A stretch of DNA of 64,000 nucleotides from Lacihabitans soyangensis. Lineage in GTDB: Bacteria > Bacteroidota > Bacteroidia > Cytophagales > Spirosomataceae. The stretch covers positions 26,801 through 90,800 of the forward strand of contig NZ_RJUF01000011.1 in NCBI RefSeq assembly GCF_024343775.1, written 5' to 3'. A program made the translations under genes and the position numbers. Shown here in pieces: positions 17,240-25,800 of this stretch. Below the pieces are notes generated by a model, which had not been told where the DNA came from, did no database searches, and saw nothing but the letters and a program-made list of their open reading frames with translations. Position 1 is the first letter of the stretch, and every line of letters starts with the position of its first letter.

Positions 17240-18577
17240 ATGAACTTAATATTAACAGAAGAAGAAGCTAAGACCCTGCTCAAAAAGATTTTGAGTTATT
17301 CGAAAGCCGACGAATGTATCGTAAACATCGTTGGTGAGCAAAGAGGCAATATCCGATATGCAAGAAACGAAGTTTCAACTGCGGGTGGCCTCACAAATAA
17401 AAACATCGCTGTTACCTCGGCATTTGGAAACAAAGTAGGCACTGCCACAATTGATGAATTTGACGACGCTTCATTGGAGAAGGTCGTAAGAAGAGCTGAA
17501 GAATTAGCAAAATTAGCACCCGAAAATCCAGAATACGAAGGCCTTGTAGACCCACAGACCTACATGAAAGCCAACGGATATTTTGAGTCAACCGCCAGTA
17601 TCAATCCCGACAAAAGAGCCACCAAAGTGGCTCAGAGTCTGGAATTGTGCCGAAATGAGAAACTTGTAGGTGCTGGATTCTTAGAAGACCAGCACGGCTA
17701 CACGGCCATCATGAACTCCAAAGGCATGTTTGCTTATTATGCCTCAACCAACGTAAACTTTTCTCTAACCGTAAGAACCGAAGACGGCAAAGGCTCAGGT
17801 TATGTAGCAAAAGGCTATAGTGATTTTAATAAACTAGACACAGCCGCTGCAACACGAGTAGCCATGCAAAAGGCTAAAGCTTCGGCAAGTGCACAAGCCA
17901 TAGAACCAGGTAAATACACTGTTATTCTTGAACCTACAGCGGCTGCAGTATTGTTGGAGAATATCTTCTTTGGTATGGATGCCCGCAGTGCGGACGAAGG
18001 CCGTTCGTTTTTCAGTAAACCTGGCGGCAAAACCAAACTGGGTGAAAAAATAGTAGACGAAGCCGTTACTTTTTACTCCGACCCAACTCATCCCGAATTA
18101 CCTTCCTCACCATGGTCGGGCGAAGGCTTGCCTCAACAAAAACTTAAATGGATAGACAAAGGTGTCGTTAAAAACTTAGCCTACTCTATTTATTGGGCCA
18201 AGCAAAAAGGCGTTAAACCAGTGCCATTTCCTAACAATATGATTATGGAGGGAGGAAAAGCAAGCTTAGAAGAAATGATAAAAAGTACCAAGAGAGGCAT
18301 TTTGGTTACGAAACTTTGGTATATCAGACCGGTGGACCCACAAACGCTCTTATTAACAGGTCTTACGCGTGACGGAACTTTTTACATTGAAGACGGTAAA
18401 ATAAAACATCCAATCAAAAACTTGAGATTTAACGAAAGCCCGATTATCATGCTTAACAATCTGGAAACCCTCGGTGTTTCGGAAAGAGTAGTGAGTACTG
18501 AATCAAACCAAAACTATATGATTCCTCCGATGAAAATCAGAGAGTTTACTTTCTCGAGCTTGAGCGATGCGGTTTAA
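17240..18577 (+). CDS. tldE: TldE/PmbA-family protein (copy 2)
   Basis: The 445-residue protein is a close paralogue of the one at 11334-12650. It shares YSKADE near 22, RGNIRYARNEVSTAGG near 36, KASASAQAIEPGKYTVILEP and the final REFTFSSLSDAV. It has no HExxxH motif and no signal peptide, as expected for the regulatory half of the TldD/TldE complex. It has a short insertion near the C-terminus (about 417-429) relative to copy 1. A strong terminator follows at 18601. Two complete, separately terminated pairs suggest two proteases with different substrates rather than a decaying duplicate. Confidence 0.9.
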   Translation: MNLILTEEEAKTLLKKILSYSKADECIVNIVGEQRGNIRYARNEVSTAGGLTNKNIAVTSAFGNKVGTATIDEFDDASLEKVVRRAEELAKLAPENPEYEGLVDPQTYMKANGYFESTASINPDKRATKVAQSLELCRNEKLVGAGFLEDQHGYTAIMNSKGMFAYYASTNVNFSLTVRTEDGKGSGYVAKGYSDFNKLDTAAATRVAMQKAKASASAQAIEPGKYTVILEPTAAAVLLENIFFGMDARSADEGRSFFSKPGGKTKLGEKIVDEAVTFYSDPTHPELPSSPWSGEGLPQQKLKWIDKGVVKNLAYSIYWAKQKGVKPVPFPNNMIMEGGKASLEEMIKSTKRGILVTKLWYIRPVDPQTLLLTGLTRDGTFYIEDGKIKHPIKNLRFNESPIIMLNNLETLGVSERVVSTESNQNYMIPPMKIREFTFSSLSDAV

Positions 18578-18600
18578 GAAACGATAAAAATATCTTTCTT

Positions 18601-18635
18601 AAAAGGCAAGACTCCTTGAAGTCTTGCCTTTTTTG
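18601..18635 (+). terminator. Terminator after tldD-tldE copy 2
   Basis: aaaaggcaagac (18601-18612) pairs perfectly with gtcttgcctttt (18621-18632) around an 8-base loop, with a T run at the end. Confidence 0.9.
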
Positions 18636-18655
18636 TTCCCCATAAACTAACTTAA

Positions 18656-18713
18656 TGACCAAATTAATATTAATTCAGTCATTATGTTGACCCAATTAAC
18701 ATTAATTTGGTCA
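18656..18713. repeat. Left twin-palindrome block framing the ATPase gene
   Basis: Two 26-bp near-palindromes of the form TGACCnAATTAAnATTAATTnnGTCA lie at 18656-18681 and 18688-18713, 32 bases start to start. The block is matched at 54 of 58 positions by 19917-19974, on the other side of the gene. The right palindrome ends 30 bases before a TACTTTTG box (18743-18750), so it may also serve as an operator for the ATPase gene. Confidence 0.8.
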
Positions 18714-18742
18714 ATTCGTAATTATTTATTGAAAAACGTTGC

Positions 18743-18750
18743 TACTTTTG
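18743..18750 (+). promoter_or_regulatory. TACTTTTG, -7 box candidate of the ATPase gene
   Basis: An exact TAnnTTTG box 17 bases before the ATG at 18767. No TTG lies at the usual distance upstream. The palindrome at 18688-18713 takes the place where an activator or -33 contact would be. Confidence 0.4.
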
Positions 18751-18766
18751 TACAAAGAGTAGTGAT

Positions 18767-19897
18767 ATGGAAATTATACGGAAAATCGAAAGTCGCATCA
18801 TCAGTTTCTTAGAACCTGGCAAAGTAAACATACTTTATGGAGCGAGAAGAGTAGGCAAAACCTACCTGCTCAAAAAAATAGCAAATGAGCAGAATGTGAG
18901 TTACTTATGGCTAAACGGTGAACTTCCCGAGGTTCAAGAAATTTTAGAAACAAAAAACCTCAACAACTACAGAAATCTTTTTGCGGGGTTTCAACTCGTT
19001 ATTATTGACGAAGCACAGGCGATACCACAAATCGGTCAAATTCTAAAAATCATAGTGGATGAATTACCTCATTTGAAAATCATAGCCAGCGGCTCCTCTG
19101 CGTTCGCTCTCACCAACAAACTCGGTGAGCCTCTGGTTGGAAGGGCATTTTGGCATGAAATGTATCCCCTTGCACAGTTGGAAATATCTTTGCAAGAAAA
19201 CATCTTAGAAACCATAAAAAACAAAGATGAAAGGCTGATATTTGGCAGTTATCCTGAGGTAATTAATCTTGTAGGCTTTGACAGAAAAGAAGAATATCTC
19301 AAAGACCTCGTCAACGCTTATTTACTGAAAGATATTCTTAGTTTGGAAGGTATTCGAAATGCCTCCAAAATATATGATTTGTTAAAACTCATTGCTTTTC
19401 AATTGGGTAAAGAAGTCTCATTAAACGAACTGGGCACCCAACTGGGCATGAGCAAAAACACAATAGAAAAATATCTAGATCTATTAGAGAAAGTATTTGT
19501 TCTAAAAAAGATAACAGGATTCAGTAAAAACCTGAGAAAAGAAATAACCAAAACTTCAAGATGGTATTTTTGGGACAATGGAATCCGAAATGCAATTATA
19601 AATGATTTCAAAGCTTTAAATTTGAGAAATGATACAGGGGAGCTTTGGGAAAACTACCTCCTAGCAGAAAGGCTAAAAAAGAATGAATATGAAAGAGCGA
19701 ACAAAGAAATGTATTTTTGGAGAACATATGATCAGCAAGAAATAGATTGTTTAGAAACTAAAAACGGTGAAATAGCTGCGTTTGAGTTTAATTTTGCATC
19801 GAAAATAGGCAAAATTCCGGGTGCGTTTGGCTCAGCTTATCCCAATGCAAGTTTTCAAACTATAAACAAAGAAAACTATCTGGATTTTATAGTTTAA
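18767..19897 (+). CDS. AAA ATPase with C-terminal DUF4143 domain
   Basis: The 376-residue protein has an AAA_14 ATPase domain with Walker A GARRVGKT at 25-32, Walker B LVIIDEA at 77-83, and a sensor-like IIASGSSAFAL near 105. A winged-helix-like stretch follows (LGTQLGMSKNTIEKYLDLLEK, near 225-244 with surrounding residues). The DUF4143 end resembles a PD-(D/E)xK nuclease fold: QEIDCLE, then FEFNFASK where the family usually has an E-x-K. The usual lysine appears replaced, so nuclease activity is doubtful. Members occur in many copies in some genomes and their role is unproven. The gene stands alone, framed by two 58-bp palindrome blocks, which suggests a mobile or self-regulated cassette. 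Confidence 0.88.
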   Translation: MEIIRKIESRIISFLEPGKVNILYGARRVGKTYLLKKIANEQNVSYLWLNGELPEVQEILETKNLNNYRNLFAGFQLVIIDEAQAIPQIGQILKIIVDELPHLKIIASGSSAFALTNKLGEPLVGRAFWHEMYPLAQLEISLQENILETIKNKDERLIFGSYPEVINLVGFDRKEEYLKDLVNAYLLKDILSLEGIRNASKIYDLLKLIAFQLGKEVSLNELGTQLGMSKNTIEKYLDLLEKVFVLKKITGFSKNLRKEITKTSRWYFWDNGIRNAIINDFKALNLRNDTGELWENYLLAERLKKNEYERANKEMYFWRTYDQQEIDCLETKNGEIAAFEFNFASKIGKIPGAFGSAYPNASFQTINKENYLDFIV

Positions 19898-19916
19898 AGG
19901 AAACTTTAACATATTT

Positions 19917-19974
19917 TGACCCAATTAATATTAATTCAGTCATTATAATGACCCAATTAACATTAATTCGGTCA
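19917..19974. repeat. Right twin-palindrome block framing the ATPase gene
   Basis: Palindromes at 19917-19942 and 19949-19974 have the same 32-base spacing as the left block and differ from it at four positions. The block starts 20 bases after the ATPase stop codon. It is a direct repeat of the left block, though each unit is itself palindromic. Confidence 0.8.
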
Positions 19975-20016
19975 ATTGATTCAAAAAAAGAACTCAAAGC
20001 CTAAATCCAATATAAG

Positions 20017-20024
20017 TATTTTTG
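20017..20024 (+). promoter_or_regulatory. TATTTTTG, -7 box candidate of the endoglucanase gene
   Basis: An exact TAnnTTTG box 22 bases before the GH5 start at 20046. No clear -33 element is present. The palindrome block ends 42 bases upstream, as on the left side, so the same regulator may act here. Confidence 0.35.
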
Positions 20025-20045
20025 TAACCTAAATAGAAGCATTTA

Positions 20046-21767
20046 ATGTACAAAGCCCTAGTGTTACTCGTCTTGTTCTTTCAAATGGCTATTGGACAAG
20101 CACCCATCCATGACCTCAACAAAAAACTTGGGAAGGGAATAAACATGGGAAATATGTTTGAGGCACCCTCAGAAACCGAATGGGGAAACCCATTCAAAGA
20201 TGACTATTTCAAGCGAATTTCTTCCTTGGGCTTTAATCATGTAAGAATTCCTATTAGATGGGATGTACCAGCAAGGTGCCAACAAACCGAACCATACACC
20301 ATCAATCCTACCTTTTTAGAAAGAATTAAGACAGTAGTAGATTTGGCAAAAAAAGAGAATCTTTTGGTAATCATAAACATGCATCACCACGAGGCCATCT
20401 TTGCAAATCCTGATGCCCAAAAAGCGAAATTTTTAAGTCAGTGGACTCAAATAGCCACCTTTTTTAAAGATTATGATTCAAACTTACTGTTTGAAGTTAT
20501 GAACGAACCGAACTCCAACCTCACCTCAGATAAATGGAACACATTTTTTGCAGACGCCCTTTCGGTCATTCGTAAAACCAACAAAACCAGAGCCATATTA
20601 ATGGGAACCTCCAATTGGGGAGGACTAGGAGGCGTTTCATCTCTCAAAATCCCAGCAGACGACAACCTAATTCTTACCATTCACTATTACGACCCATTCA
20701 ATTTTACACACCAAGGTGCCGACTGGGTAGAAGGCTCTGCACCATGGCTAGGAACAAAATGGGAAAACACCAACCTCGAACGAAACGAAATCATCGGGCA
20801 ATTCAAGTTCCTAAAGGATTATTCCGTTCAAAACAATATACCAATACATATTGGAGAGTTTGGGGCATTTTCAAAAGCCGACTTAGAAAGTAGAATACTT
20901 TGGACTAATTTCTTGGCCCGATGGTTTGAACAGCAAGGATTTAGCTGGGCATATTGGGAGTTTAGTGCTGGTTTTGGAATCTACAATCCAGCAGCGGGCC
21001 AATTTTTACAACCCCTTGTTGAAGCATTGACTACCAAGCAAATGACCGATGCCAAAGAACTAAAAACAGCAATTATATACGAAAGTGATTTTAACTCTAA
21101 TACAAACAAATGGGATTTGTATGTACAGCCCACAGCCTCCGCCAGTGTGATTTCACAAGAAAACTTTGCTAATATTTCGGTTCAAAAAGCTTCCACAGAT
21201 GGATGGCATGTTCAATACGTAAAAAATGAAATACCACTTAACAGAGGTAAGAGATATTTGGTAAGTTTTGACTCAAAAGCAAATACCGATTTGGCCATAA
21301 CCAATTACATAGGCCAAGCTTCGGGTTCTTATAGTGCGTATTCGGGTTACAAAAGTTTCACTTTAACCCCAAAAGAAGCCAAATTCACCTACAGTTTTGT
21401 GATGACTTCACCTGACGACCCCAAAGCAAGAATAGTTTTTGACCTTGGACTAAAAACAGGAAATGTATTTTTAAAAAATATTAAAGTTGAAGAAGTTCAG
21501 GAGACAACAAGTGTCTTATTATCAAATTCTAAAGAAAACAAAGTAAAAGTTTTTCCAAATCCAGTTTCAGACGAACTGCATATAACTGAAATTCAAGACT
21601 TTCACCAGCTGCAGATATATGACCAATTAGGCAGAAAAATTCTACAAAAAGACCTTTCAAACCAAAAAACTATCCAAGTTGACACAAAATCTCTTCCACA
21701 AGGCGTATATTATTTGTACCTTTTGGGTTCAAAAGAACCAGAGAGCTATAAACTAATAAAAAACTAA
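20046..21767 (+). CDS. Secreted GH5 endoglucanase with CBM and T9SS sorting domain
   Basis: The 573-residue protein has a signal peptide (1-18, ending AIGQ). The GH5 domain covers about 25-330 with the family residues in place: RIPIRW near 67, HHH near 113, acid/base Glu154 in VMNEPN, HYYDPFNFT near 213, and nucleophile Glu271 in HIGEFGAF. A carbohydrate-binding domain of the CBM4/9 type follows (about 350-490). The type IX sorting domain, beginning VFPNPVSDELHI near 500, ends the protein. It should cleave beta-1,4-glucan outside the cell or on its surface. The S41 protease gene starts four bases after its stop, so the two are co-transcribed. Confidence 0.93.
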   Translation: MYKALVLLVLFFQMAIGQAPIHDLNKKLGKGINMGNMFEAPSETEWGNPFKDDYFKRISSLGFNHVRIPIRWDVPARCQQTEPYTINPTFLERIKTVVDLAKKENLLVIINMHHHEAIFANPDAQKAKFLSQWTQIATFFKDYDSNLLFEVMNEPNSNLTSDKWNTFFADALSVIRKTNKTRAILMGTSNWGGLGGVSSLKIPADDNLILTIHYYDPFNFTHQGADWVEGSAPWLGTKWENTNLERNEIIGQFKFLKDYSVQNNIPIHIGEFGAFSKADLESRILWTNFLARWFEQQGFSWAYWEFSAGFGIYNPAAGQFLQPLVEALTTKQMTDAKELKTAIIYESDFNSNTNKWDLYVQPTASASVISQENFANISVQKASTDGWHVQYVKNEIPLNRGKRYLVSFDSKANTDLAITNYIGQASGSYSAYSGYKSFTLTPKEAKFTYSFVMTSPDDPKARIVFDLGLKTGNVFLKNIKVEEVQETTSVLLSNSKENKVKVFPNPVSDELHITEIQDFHQLQIYDQLGRKILQKDLSNQKTIQVDTKSLPQGVYYLYLLGSKEPESYKLIKN

Positions 21768-21771
21768 ATAA

Positions 21772-23154
21772 ATGCACCGTCATTTTATAATAACATCATT
21801 AGCTTTTTTGCTGATTGGATTTTTGTCTTGCAGCAAAAAAAACATAGATGTAAAGCCCATCAACATTCCCAAAGATTCTACTTCTACTGTAATTCCTTCT
21901 CCGTCAAAGTTTTTAAAGGAAAACAACTGGATATATGCCCAAATGAAAAAATACTATCTTTGGGAAGAAAGCATGCCAACAGAGGCCAAAACTGACAAGT
22001 ATTTAGAACCCATAAAATATTATAAATCACTCATAAATGATAAGCAAGACTGGTTTTCGTATATGAAAAGCAATAAGGACGACGTTTTGAACTTTTGGCT
22101 AGGCACGCCTTATGGCTACGGATTCAGGTTTAGACCTTACAAACCAGATGCAACAAAAGAGAATATCTTTTTGGCAGTTTCCTTGGTTTCTCAACAAAGC
22201 CCTGCCGAAAAAGCCGGTCTTTACCGAGGCGATATCATTCAAAAAATAGATGGAAACAACATCACAGAAAGCAATCTTTCGAGTTTATTAGAAAAACTAA
22301 ACATAAATATCACTTGGCAAACCACTTCGAATGAACTAAAAACGGCAACTGTTGCAAAATCGAGCTACCGAGTAAAGCCCATTTATGATACACGAGTGAT
22401 AGAAATAGAAAAAAAGAAAATAGGTTATTTCGCATTTACTCAGTTTTTACACGAAATAGACAATGACCTCCGTGCAGTATTCAATAATTTTAAAGCCCAA
22501 AAAATAGACGAACTAATTCTGGATTTGAGGTTCAATCCCGGTGGCTTCACCCCGAACGCAGAAGTTGTGGGATCGCTGATTGTTAAAAACCTAAATCCCA
22601 ACGAGAAAATGTTTGGTGGCCATACCAACAAAGTACAAACCCTTGAATCTCAAAGCAAACCCGACGGTAACAAAGACGGCAGAAATTGGACAAACGAGTC
22701 CGCAAATTTGAACACCTTAAATCGTGTATATATTATCACCTCAAAATCAACCTCATCTTCATCGGAATTGGTCATAAATTGCCTAAAGACCAAAATGGAA
22801 GTAATACTGATTGGAGAAAATACTTTGGGAAAAAATGTAATTTCAACCATAATTACAGACGAAACGGGTCAATTTCCTTTTGTGATAATGCCTGCCTACT
22901 CAACCATCGAAAATTCTAAAGGAGAATCATACTATGGCCGAAAAGAAGGATTTATCCCAGATTTCTTAGTTCAAGACGACATTTTGCCTTATTATCCAAT
23001 CGGTAATCAAAACGAAACATTGCTAAAAAAAACCTTGGAAATAATTCAAGGTAATTTATCAACAAATATCAAGGTAGATTCTGGCTTTTACAGGGTAAAT
23101 TTCCTAGACAAAAACCACCATTACGACAGCCACACACCGTTTGTTTCCAACTAA
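21772..23154 (+). CDS. S41 family (C-terminal processing) peptidase, lipoprotein
   Basis: The 460-residue protein has a lipoprotein signal ending FLSC at Cys20, so it is membrane anchored outside the cytoplasm. A helical N-terminal segment (about 48-100) is followed by a PDZ domain (about 130-180, SPAEKAGLYRGDIIQKIDG) and the catalytic domain, with IDELILDLRFNPGG near 246. The serine-lysine pair is read as Ser329 in STSSSSEL and Lys354 in GKN, with the 25-residue spacing seen in Prc. It follows the endoglucanase by four bases. It may process secreted proteins such as the T9SS cargo next door, which is inference. A hairpin terminator follows. Confidence 0.88.
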   Translation: MHRHFIITSLAFLLIGFLSCSKKNIDVKPINIPKDSTSTVIPSPSKFLKENNWIYAQMKKYYLWEESMPTEAKTDKYLEPIKYYKSLINDKQDWFSYMKSNKDDVLNFWLGTPYGYGFRFRPYKPDATKENIFLAVSLVSQQSPAEKAGLYRGDIIQKIDGNNITESNLSSLLEKLNINITWQTTSNELKTATVAKSSYRVKPIYDTRVIEIEKKKIGYFAFTQFLHEIDNDLRAVFNNFKAQKIDELILDLRFNPGGFTPNAEVVGSLIVKNLNPNEKMFGGHTNKVQTLESQSKPDGNKDGRNWTNESANLNTLNRVYIITSKSTSSSSELVINCLKTKMEVILIGENTLGKNVISTIITDETGQFPFVIMPAYSTIENSKGESYYGRKEGFIPDFLVQDDILPYYPIGNQNETLLKKTLEIIQGNLSTNIKVDSGFYRVNFLDKNHHYDSHTPFVSN

Positions 23155-23190
23155 AACAGCACTATAACTGAAATAGTGAGTTTTGTTTTT
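23153..23190 (+). terminator. Terminator after the endoglucanase-S41 operon
   Basis: aaaac and cactat (23153-23165) pair with atagtg and gtttt (23173-23184) across small internal mismatches, followed by a T-rich run. Confidence 0.55.
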
Positions 23191-23316
23191 CCGATAAAAA
23201 AAGCAACAAAAAACAGAATATGTCGTCATTTAGACTCCGTTGGTCAAGTTTTTTGTCAAAAACTGAGCCTTTTTACATAAATTGTGTAGTTTTTTAATTC
23301 ATCTGAAAAAGCAAAC

Positions 23317-23931
23317 TTGAAACCTTTCGTATTTACACGTATTCAATATAACTCCGGTGACTGGGATACCGATCAACGTATGCCCAGCAACCTGTTGAAT
23401 TCGCTGGTTGAATATACCACCATACCGATTGACGAAAAGGAAAGAACCATTTTCCTGACAGACAAAAACCTTTTCAGAAGCCCTATTTGTTACCTGAGTG
23501 GCCATAAATTGGTGGAATTTTCAAGCCTTGAAAGAGATAACCTGCACAGGTACATTCAAAACGGCGGTTTTCTGTTTGTAGATGATTGCAACCACGACAT
23601 CGACGGACTTTTTGCCAAATCCTTCGAGCAAGAAATCGGTAGAGTTTTTGGACAAAAGGCATTGCAAAAAATACCCAATACGCACCAAATCTATAAGTCA
23701 TTTTTTGAGTTCGAAGGTCCACCTACCACGAGTTTTGAGCTCAACGGTTGGGGTGATGACCTCGTACATGACTACCTGAAAGCCGTTACCGTTAATGGGA
23801 GAATTGGAATTTTATATTCAAACAAAGACTACGGTTGCGAATGGGACTATGACTTCAGAAACAAACGCTGGCTGGCAGAAGACAACACCAAATTTGGTGT
23901 GAATATCATTAATTATGCATTAACACATTAG
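23317..23931 (+). CDS. DUF4159 domain protein
   Basis: The 204-residue protein begins with a TTG codon (MKPFVFTRIQYNSGDWDTDQ). It matches DUF4159: an N-terminal region rich in Asp, LHRYIQNGGFLFVDDCNHD near 76-94 in a Rossmann-like class I amidotransferase-type fold, and YSNKDYGCEWDYD near 163. DUF4159 proteins are typically found beside MoxR and DUF58 genes, as here. There is no signal peptide, although family members in other operons are often exported. It is the first gene of a six-gene unit; the next start is six bases past its stop. Its molecular role is not known. Confidence 0.8.
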   Translation: MKPFVFTRIQYNSGDWDTDQRMPSNLLNSLVEYTTIPIDEKERTIFLTDKNLFRSPICYLSGHKLVEFSSLERDNLHRYIQNGGFLFVDDCNHDIDGLFAKSFEQEIGRVFGQKALQKIPNTHQIYKSFFEFEGPPTTSFELNGWGDDLVHDYLKAVTVNGRIGILYSNKDYGCEWDYDFRNKRWLAEDNTKFGVNIINYALTH

Positions 23932-23937
23932 AATAAA

Positions 23938-24909
23938 TTGGAAACCAAAGAACAATACAAATCGCTAGTAGAGAAACTGCCCCTTCTGAAAAAAGAAATA
24001 GCAAAAGTTATAGTTGGCCAAAATGAGGTGATTGAGGAAATTCTGATCGCATTTTTGGCGGGTGGCCATTGTTTACTCGAAGGCGTGCCAGGACTCGCCA
24101 AGACATTGATGGTGAAGACCATATCCGAAGCTTTAGAAATGGAATTTAAAAGAATCCAATTCACTCCTGACCTTATGCCAGGAGATATTATTGGCACCGA
24201 GATATTAGAAGAAGACCACGATACCGGTAAAAAATTCTTCAAATTCAACAAAGGACCACTATTTGCTAACATAGTTTTGGCAGATGAAATAAACCGTACC
24301 CCACCCAAGACTCAAGCCGCCCTTTTGGAGGCCATGCAAGAATACAAGGTGACTTACGGAGGTGTAAATTACGATTTGGACAAGCCTTTTTTAATCATCG
24401 CTACCCAAAACCCCATTGAGCAATCAGGTACCTATCCATTGCCAGAAGCTCAATTAGACCGATTTTTACTTTTCATAAAACTTTATTATCCTTCTGAAAA
24501 CGAAGAACTTGAAGTATTAAAATCGACAACTGCTGAACGTAAAAACAAAATAGAAAGCATATTTACTGGTCAGGACATCATAGCTCTCCAAAGACTAACT
24601 CGTCAAGTACACATAGACGACAGCCTAATAGTAGATGTAAATAATTTGGTCAGAAATTCACGCCCACAGAACAGCACTTCGGAGTTTGTTAAAAAATGGT
24701 GTGAATGGGGAGCTGGTCCACGTGCAGGTCAAGCCCTGATACTTTGTGCCAAAGCTAGAGCGGTTATAAAAGGTAGATTTTCAGTAATTCCTGAGGACAT
24801 TCACACGCTAGCGTTCCCTGTTTTACGTCATAGAATTTCACTTAATTTTAGAGCAGAAGCAGAAGGGATCAGCACAGACGATGTAGTAAAACATCTAATA
24901 AAATCTTAA
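23938..24909 (+). CDS. MoxR-family AAA ATPase
   Basis: The 323-residue protein is a typical MoxR ATPase. Walker A is GVPGLAKT at 49-56, Walker B IVLADEIN at 112-119, and the family stretches FTPDLMPGDIIG and ATQNPIEQSGTYPLPEAQLD are intact. It starts with TTG, seven bases after the previous stop codon. MoxR ATPases work as chaperones with von Willebrand factor A domain partners in maturing complexes; the partners here would be the DUF58 and BatA-like proteins downstream. It acts in the cytoplasm or at the inner membrane face. The target is unknown. Confidence 0.95.
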   Translation: METKEQYKSLVEKLPLLKKEIAKVIVGQNEVIEEILIAFLAGGHCLLEGVPGLAKTLMVKTISEALEMEFKRIQFTPDLMPGDIIGTEILEEDHDTGKKFFKFNKGPLFANIVLADEINRTPPKTQAALLEAMQEYKVTYGGVNYDLDKPFLIIATQNPIEQSGTYPLPEAQLDRFLLFIKLYYPSENEELEVLKSTTAERKNKIESIFTGQDIIALQRLTRQVHIDDSLIVDVNNLVRNSRPQNSTSEFVKKWCEWGAGPRAGQALILCAKARAVIKGRFSVIPEDIHTLAFPVLRHRISLNFRAEAEGISTDDVVKHLIKS

Positions 24910-24933
24910 AGAAATCGATTTTACCAAATATAT

Positions 24934-25800
24934 ATGTCGCTTGCTCAAGACCTCATAAAAGTCAATAACCTACAGCTTGCCGCCAAATTGGTGAGTGACC
25001 AGGTAGTGCTTGGGCTTCATAATAGTAAAAGGTCGGGTACTGGAGCGGAATTTGAGCAATACCGACACTACAGGCCAGGCGACGACCCCAAAAGTATAGA
25101 TTGGAAACTGTTTGCACGAACTGAGAAACACCAAGTAAGAGAATCAGCCACCGAAAGTACACTTACCATAAATTTTATCATAGACCTTTCTGGATCTATG
25201 AACTATACCGAAAATGGCGTCTCAAGATTATATTTTGCCGAAATTCTGCTAGCATCTTTTGCTTATTTGGGATTTAAGCAGAACGACGAAATGAATCTTT
25301 TCGCATTAAAAAATGGCAAACTCGAAATACTGGCGAGCCAAGGAAAACAGAGTTTTCAAAAAATATTATACGGCTTAGAGAACGCCAAAGCGGAAGGAAA
25401 CTGGAGCTTTGAAAGAGTAAATTTCCCTGAGTTTCAGTCCAAAAATAAGGAATTGCTGATTTTCGCTTCTGATTTTTTTCAAACCGACAACGAATTCTAC
25501 GAACTCATAAATCGTTGGTCTAGGCCTGGAAAGCAGATTCTACTCTATCAAATATTGGGCGAAAAAGAAGTTAACTTTGATTGGGAGGGGGTTATAAAAT
25601 TTCGAGATTTAGAAACTGGTAAAGATAAGGAACTTAGTCCCAATGAGACCAGAAACGCCTACTTAAAGTCATTCAACGCTTATCTTGACGAACTCGAAAG
25701 TGAGTTAAAAATTGAAAATGTACATTTCTTTAGATGTCAACTCAATGACCCCATAGCTGAAGTTCTCAAAAATTCACTAAAAATGCTAAAATGGAGCTAA
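24934..25800 (+). CDS. DUF58 domain protein (vWA-like)
   Basis: The 288-residue protein carries the DUF58 signature YRPGDDPKSIDWKLFART (about 47-64) and a vWA-like stretch INFIIDLSGSMNYTENG with the DLSGS metal-site motif. It has no transmembrane segment. DUF58 proteins pair with MoxR ATPases in operons from many phyla. It follows moxR by 24 bases and overlaps the next gene by ten, so translational coupling is likely. Function beyond the MoxR partnership is inference. Confidence 0.9.
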   Translation: MSLAQDLIKVNNLQLAAKLVSDQVVLGLHNSKRSGTGAEFEQYRHYRPGDDPKSIDWKLFARTEKHQVRESATESTLTINFIIDLSGSMNYTENGVSRLYFAEILLASFAYLGFKQNDEMNLFALKNGKLEILASQGKQSFQKILYGLENAKAEGNWSFERVNFPEFQSKNKELLIFASDFFQTDNEFYELINRWSRPGKQILLYQILGEKEVNFDWEGVIKFRDLETGKDKELSPNETRNAYLKSFNAYLDELESELKIENVHFFRCQLNDPIAEVLKNSLKMLKWS

